Shown here: piece by piece, positions 12,299 through 12,733 of the stretch
How positions within the stretch are numbered: the first letter of the stretch is position 1
How the letters are laid out: the number at the start of each line of letters is the position of its first letter
Source: Rickettsiales bacterium
GTDB taxonomy: Bacteria > Pseudomonadota > Alphaproteobacteria > Rickettsiales > UBA1997
Assembly (NCBI GenBank): GCA_031255235.1
Contig: JAIRSX010000082.1
Coordinates: 1 to 12,733, forward strand
Direction of reading: 5' to 3'
Length of the DNA: 12,733 nt
Notes under the pieces: model-generated
What the model was told of the DNA's origin: nothing
The model's database searches: none
Seen by the model: the letters and a program-made list of their open reading frames with translations, nothing else
Position numbers and translations under genes: made by a program

Positions 12299-12733
12299 CC
12301 TTTCCATTGATAGCTGGACTTGTATAACTTTTGATTGTAACTAATTTCTTGCCGGTGTTATATTCTATTTCTTGTATACCACCTTTAATATTCCATTCGC
12401 TGAATCTGTATGGATAAAACATCTTAAAATTTACAATAGAGGCTTTAAATTTATCAATAAATAAACCTGTTTTTTCTGCTGTTAGTCTTAATAATTGTGG
12501 AACTTCCTTGTTTGCACTACCACAAGCAGGATCTTTAAAAACTGGTGCAGGTAATTCATCGCTGAATACAGTTGTCTCATAGTCATATCCATCAATTGTT
12601 GACGGTGCTACAGCAACAAAAATTCTATAATTTCTATTAAGTGTTTTTCGTAACTTTAACAAATCATTTTGTGGAATTATTAATTCTCTCAGTTGTTTAG
12701 CATCTTTGCAGACACAAACATAATCTTCCATGT
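12246..12733 (-). CDS. PhzF-family isomerase/epimerase-like protein, N-terminal part outside the window
   Basis: The minus-strand frame runs off the right edge, so only the C-terminal 162 residues or so are seen; the M at 12731 is probably internal. They resemble the second domain of the PhzF family (PF02567), diaminopimelate-epimerase-fold enzymes that include phenazine biosynthesis PhzF and many uncharacterised isomerases. Matches are E-D-Y-V-C-V at the beginning (family E-D-Y-L-V-x), R-I-F-V-A-V at about 36-41, Y-D-Y-E at 49-52 and F-K-D-P-A-C-G-S-A-N at 65-74, corresponding to the family E-D-P-x-T-G-S-A-H loop. The segment after residue 85 is less typical. The catalytic glutamate of PhzF would lie in the missing half. 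Nothing suggests a phenazine cluster. Family assignment is moderate; function is unknown. Confidence 0.55.
   Translation of the reverse strand, partial: MEDYVCVCKDAKQLRELIIPQNDLLKLRKTLNRNYRIFVAVAPSTIDGYDYETTVFSDELPAPVFKDPACGSANKEVPQLLRLTAEKTGLFIDKFKASIVNFKMFYPYRFSEWNIKGGIQEIEYNTGKKLVTIKSYTSPAINGKVRVDTEKGETVFENEEC

Noticed and set aside
12036..12344. A 102-codon + strand ORF over the 3' end of the PhzF-like gene.
   Set aside because: Its second half is antisense to the PhzF-like frame and looks random. Only the part from 12105 to about 12152 seems protein-like, and it is reported as a remnant.

Overview
The window is AT-rich DNA from a bacterium. The evidence points to an anaerobic or microaerophilic member of the Alphaproteobacteria, but this placement is an inference. 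LigA carries the short insertion before its helix-hairpin-helix domain that alphaproteobacterial ligases tend to have. RpoZ has an acidic tail, and pgsA, murG, dapF, recN and ExoD-family genes fit a Gram-negative proteobacterium. A two-iron superoxide reductase (desulfoferrodoxin) and an NrdG/PFL-activase-type radical SAM enzyme point to low-oxygen life. No mobile element, CRISPR array, tRNA or rRNA was found.

Layout. Positions 1-2574 (+ strand) hold a 5'-truncated ExoD-family membrane protein, a DUF374 (LpxJ-like) acyltransferase, desulfoferrodoxin, an unknown basic protein, and a small MreD-like membrane protein with its own promoter. recN (2587-4242, -) converges on these. Positions 4243-5157 form an island between two minus-strand genes: the recN promoter, a nested inverted repeat, a candidate structured RNA with its own -10 box and U-tract, a 123-residue orphan protein, a striking G-tract, and a likely terminator for the opposite-strand operon. 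Positions 5158-8803 (-) hold rpoZ, nrdG-like, dapF, murG and pgsA in transcription order, with extra internal promoters before dapF and murG. From a divergent promoter region (8804-8970), a DUF4422 glycosyltransferase and ligA run on the + strand. The right end has a frameshifted remnant and the 3' part of a PhzF-family gene (-).

Function. Most of the genes serve cell-envelope building: MurG for lipid II, DapF for meso-diaminopimelate, PgsA for phosphatidylglycerol, and MreD-like for cell shape. The DUF374 acyltransferase probably modifies lipid A or another lipid, and the DUF4422 protein probably modifies a surface glycan. DNA repair and replication (RecN, LigA), transcription (RpoZ) and anaerobic or oxidative-stress metabolism make up the rest.

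Regulation. Several promoters share the -35 sequence TTGATT with a spacer near 17 bases. At mreD-like, murG and dapF the -10 box lies only 5-6 bases before the ATG, and at recN a weaker -10 match lies 8 bases before its GTG. This predicts leaderless mRNAs. By contrast, rpoZ and the DUF4422 gene have normal leaders. The most unusual unexplained part is the island at 4243-5157.
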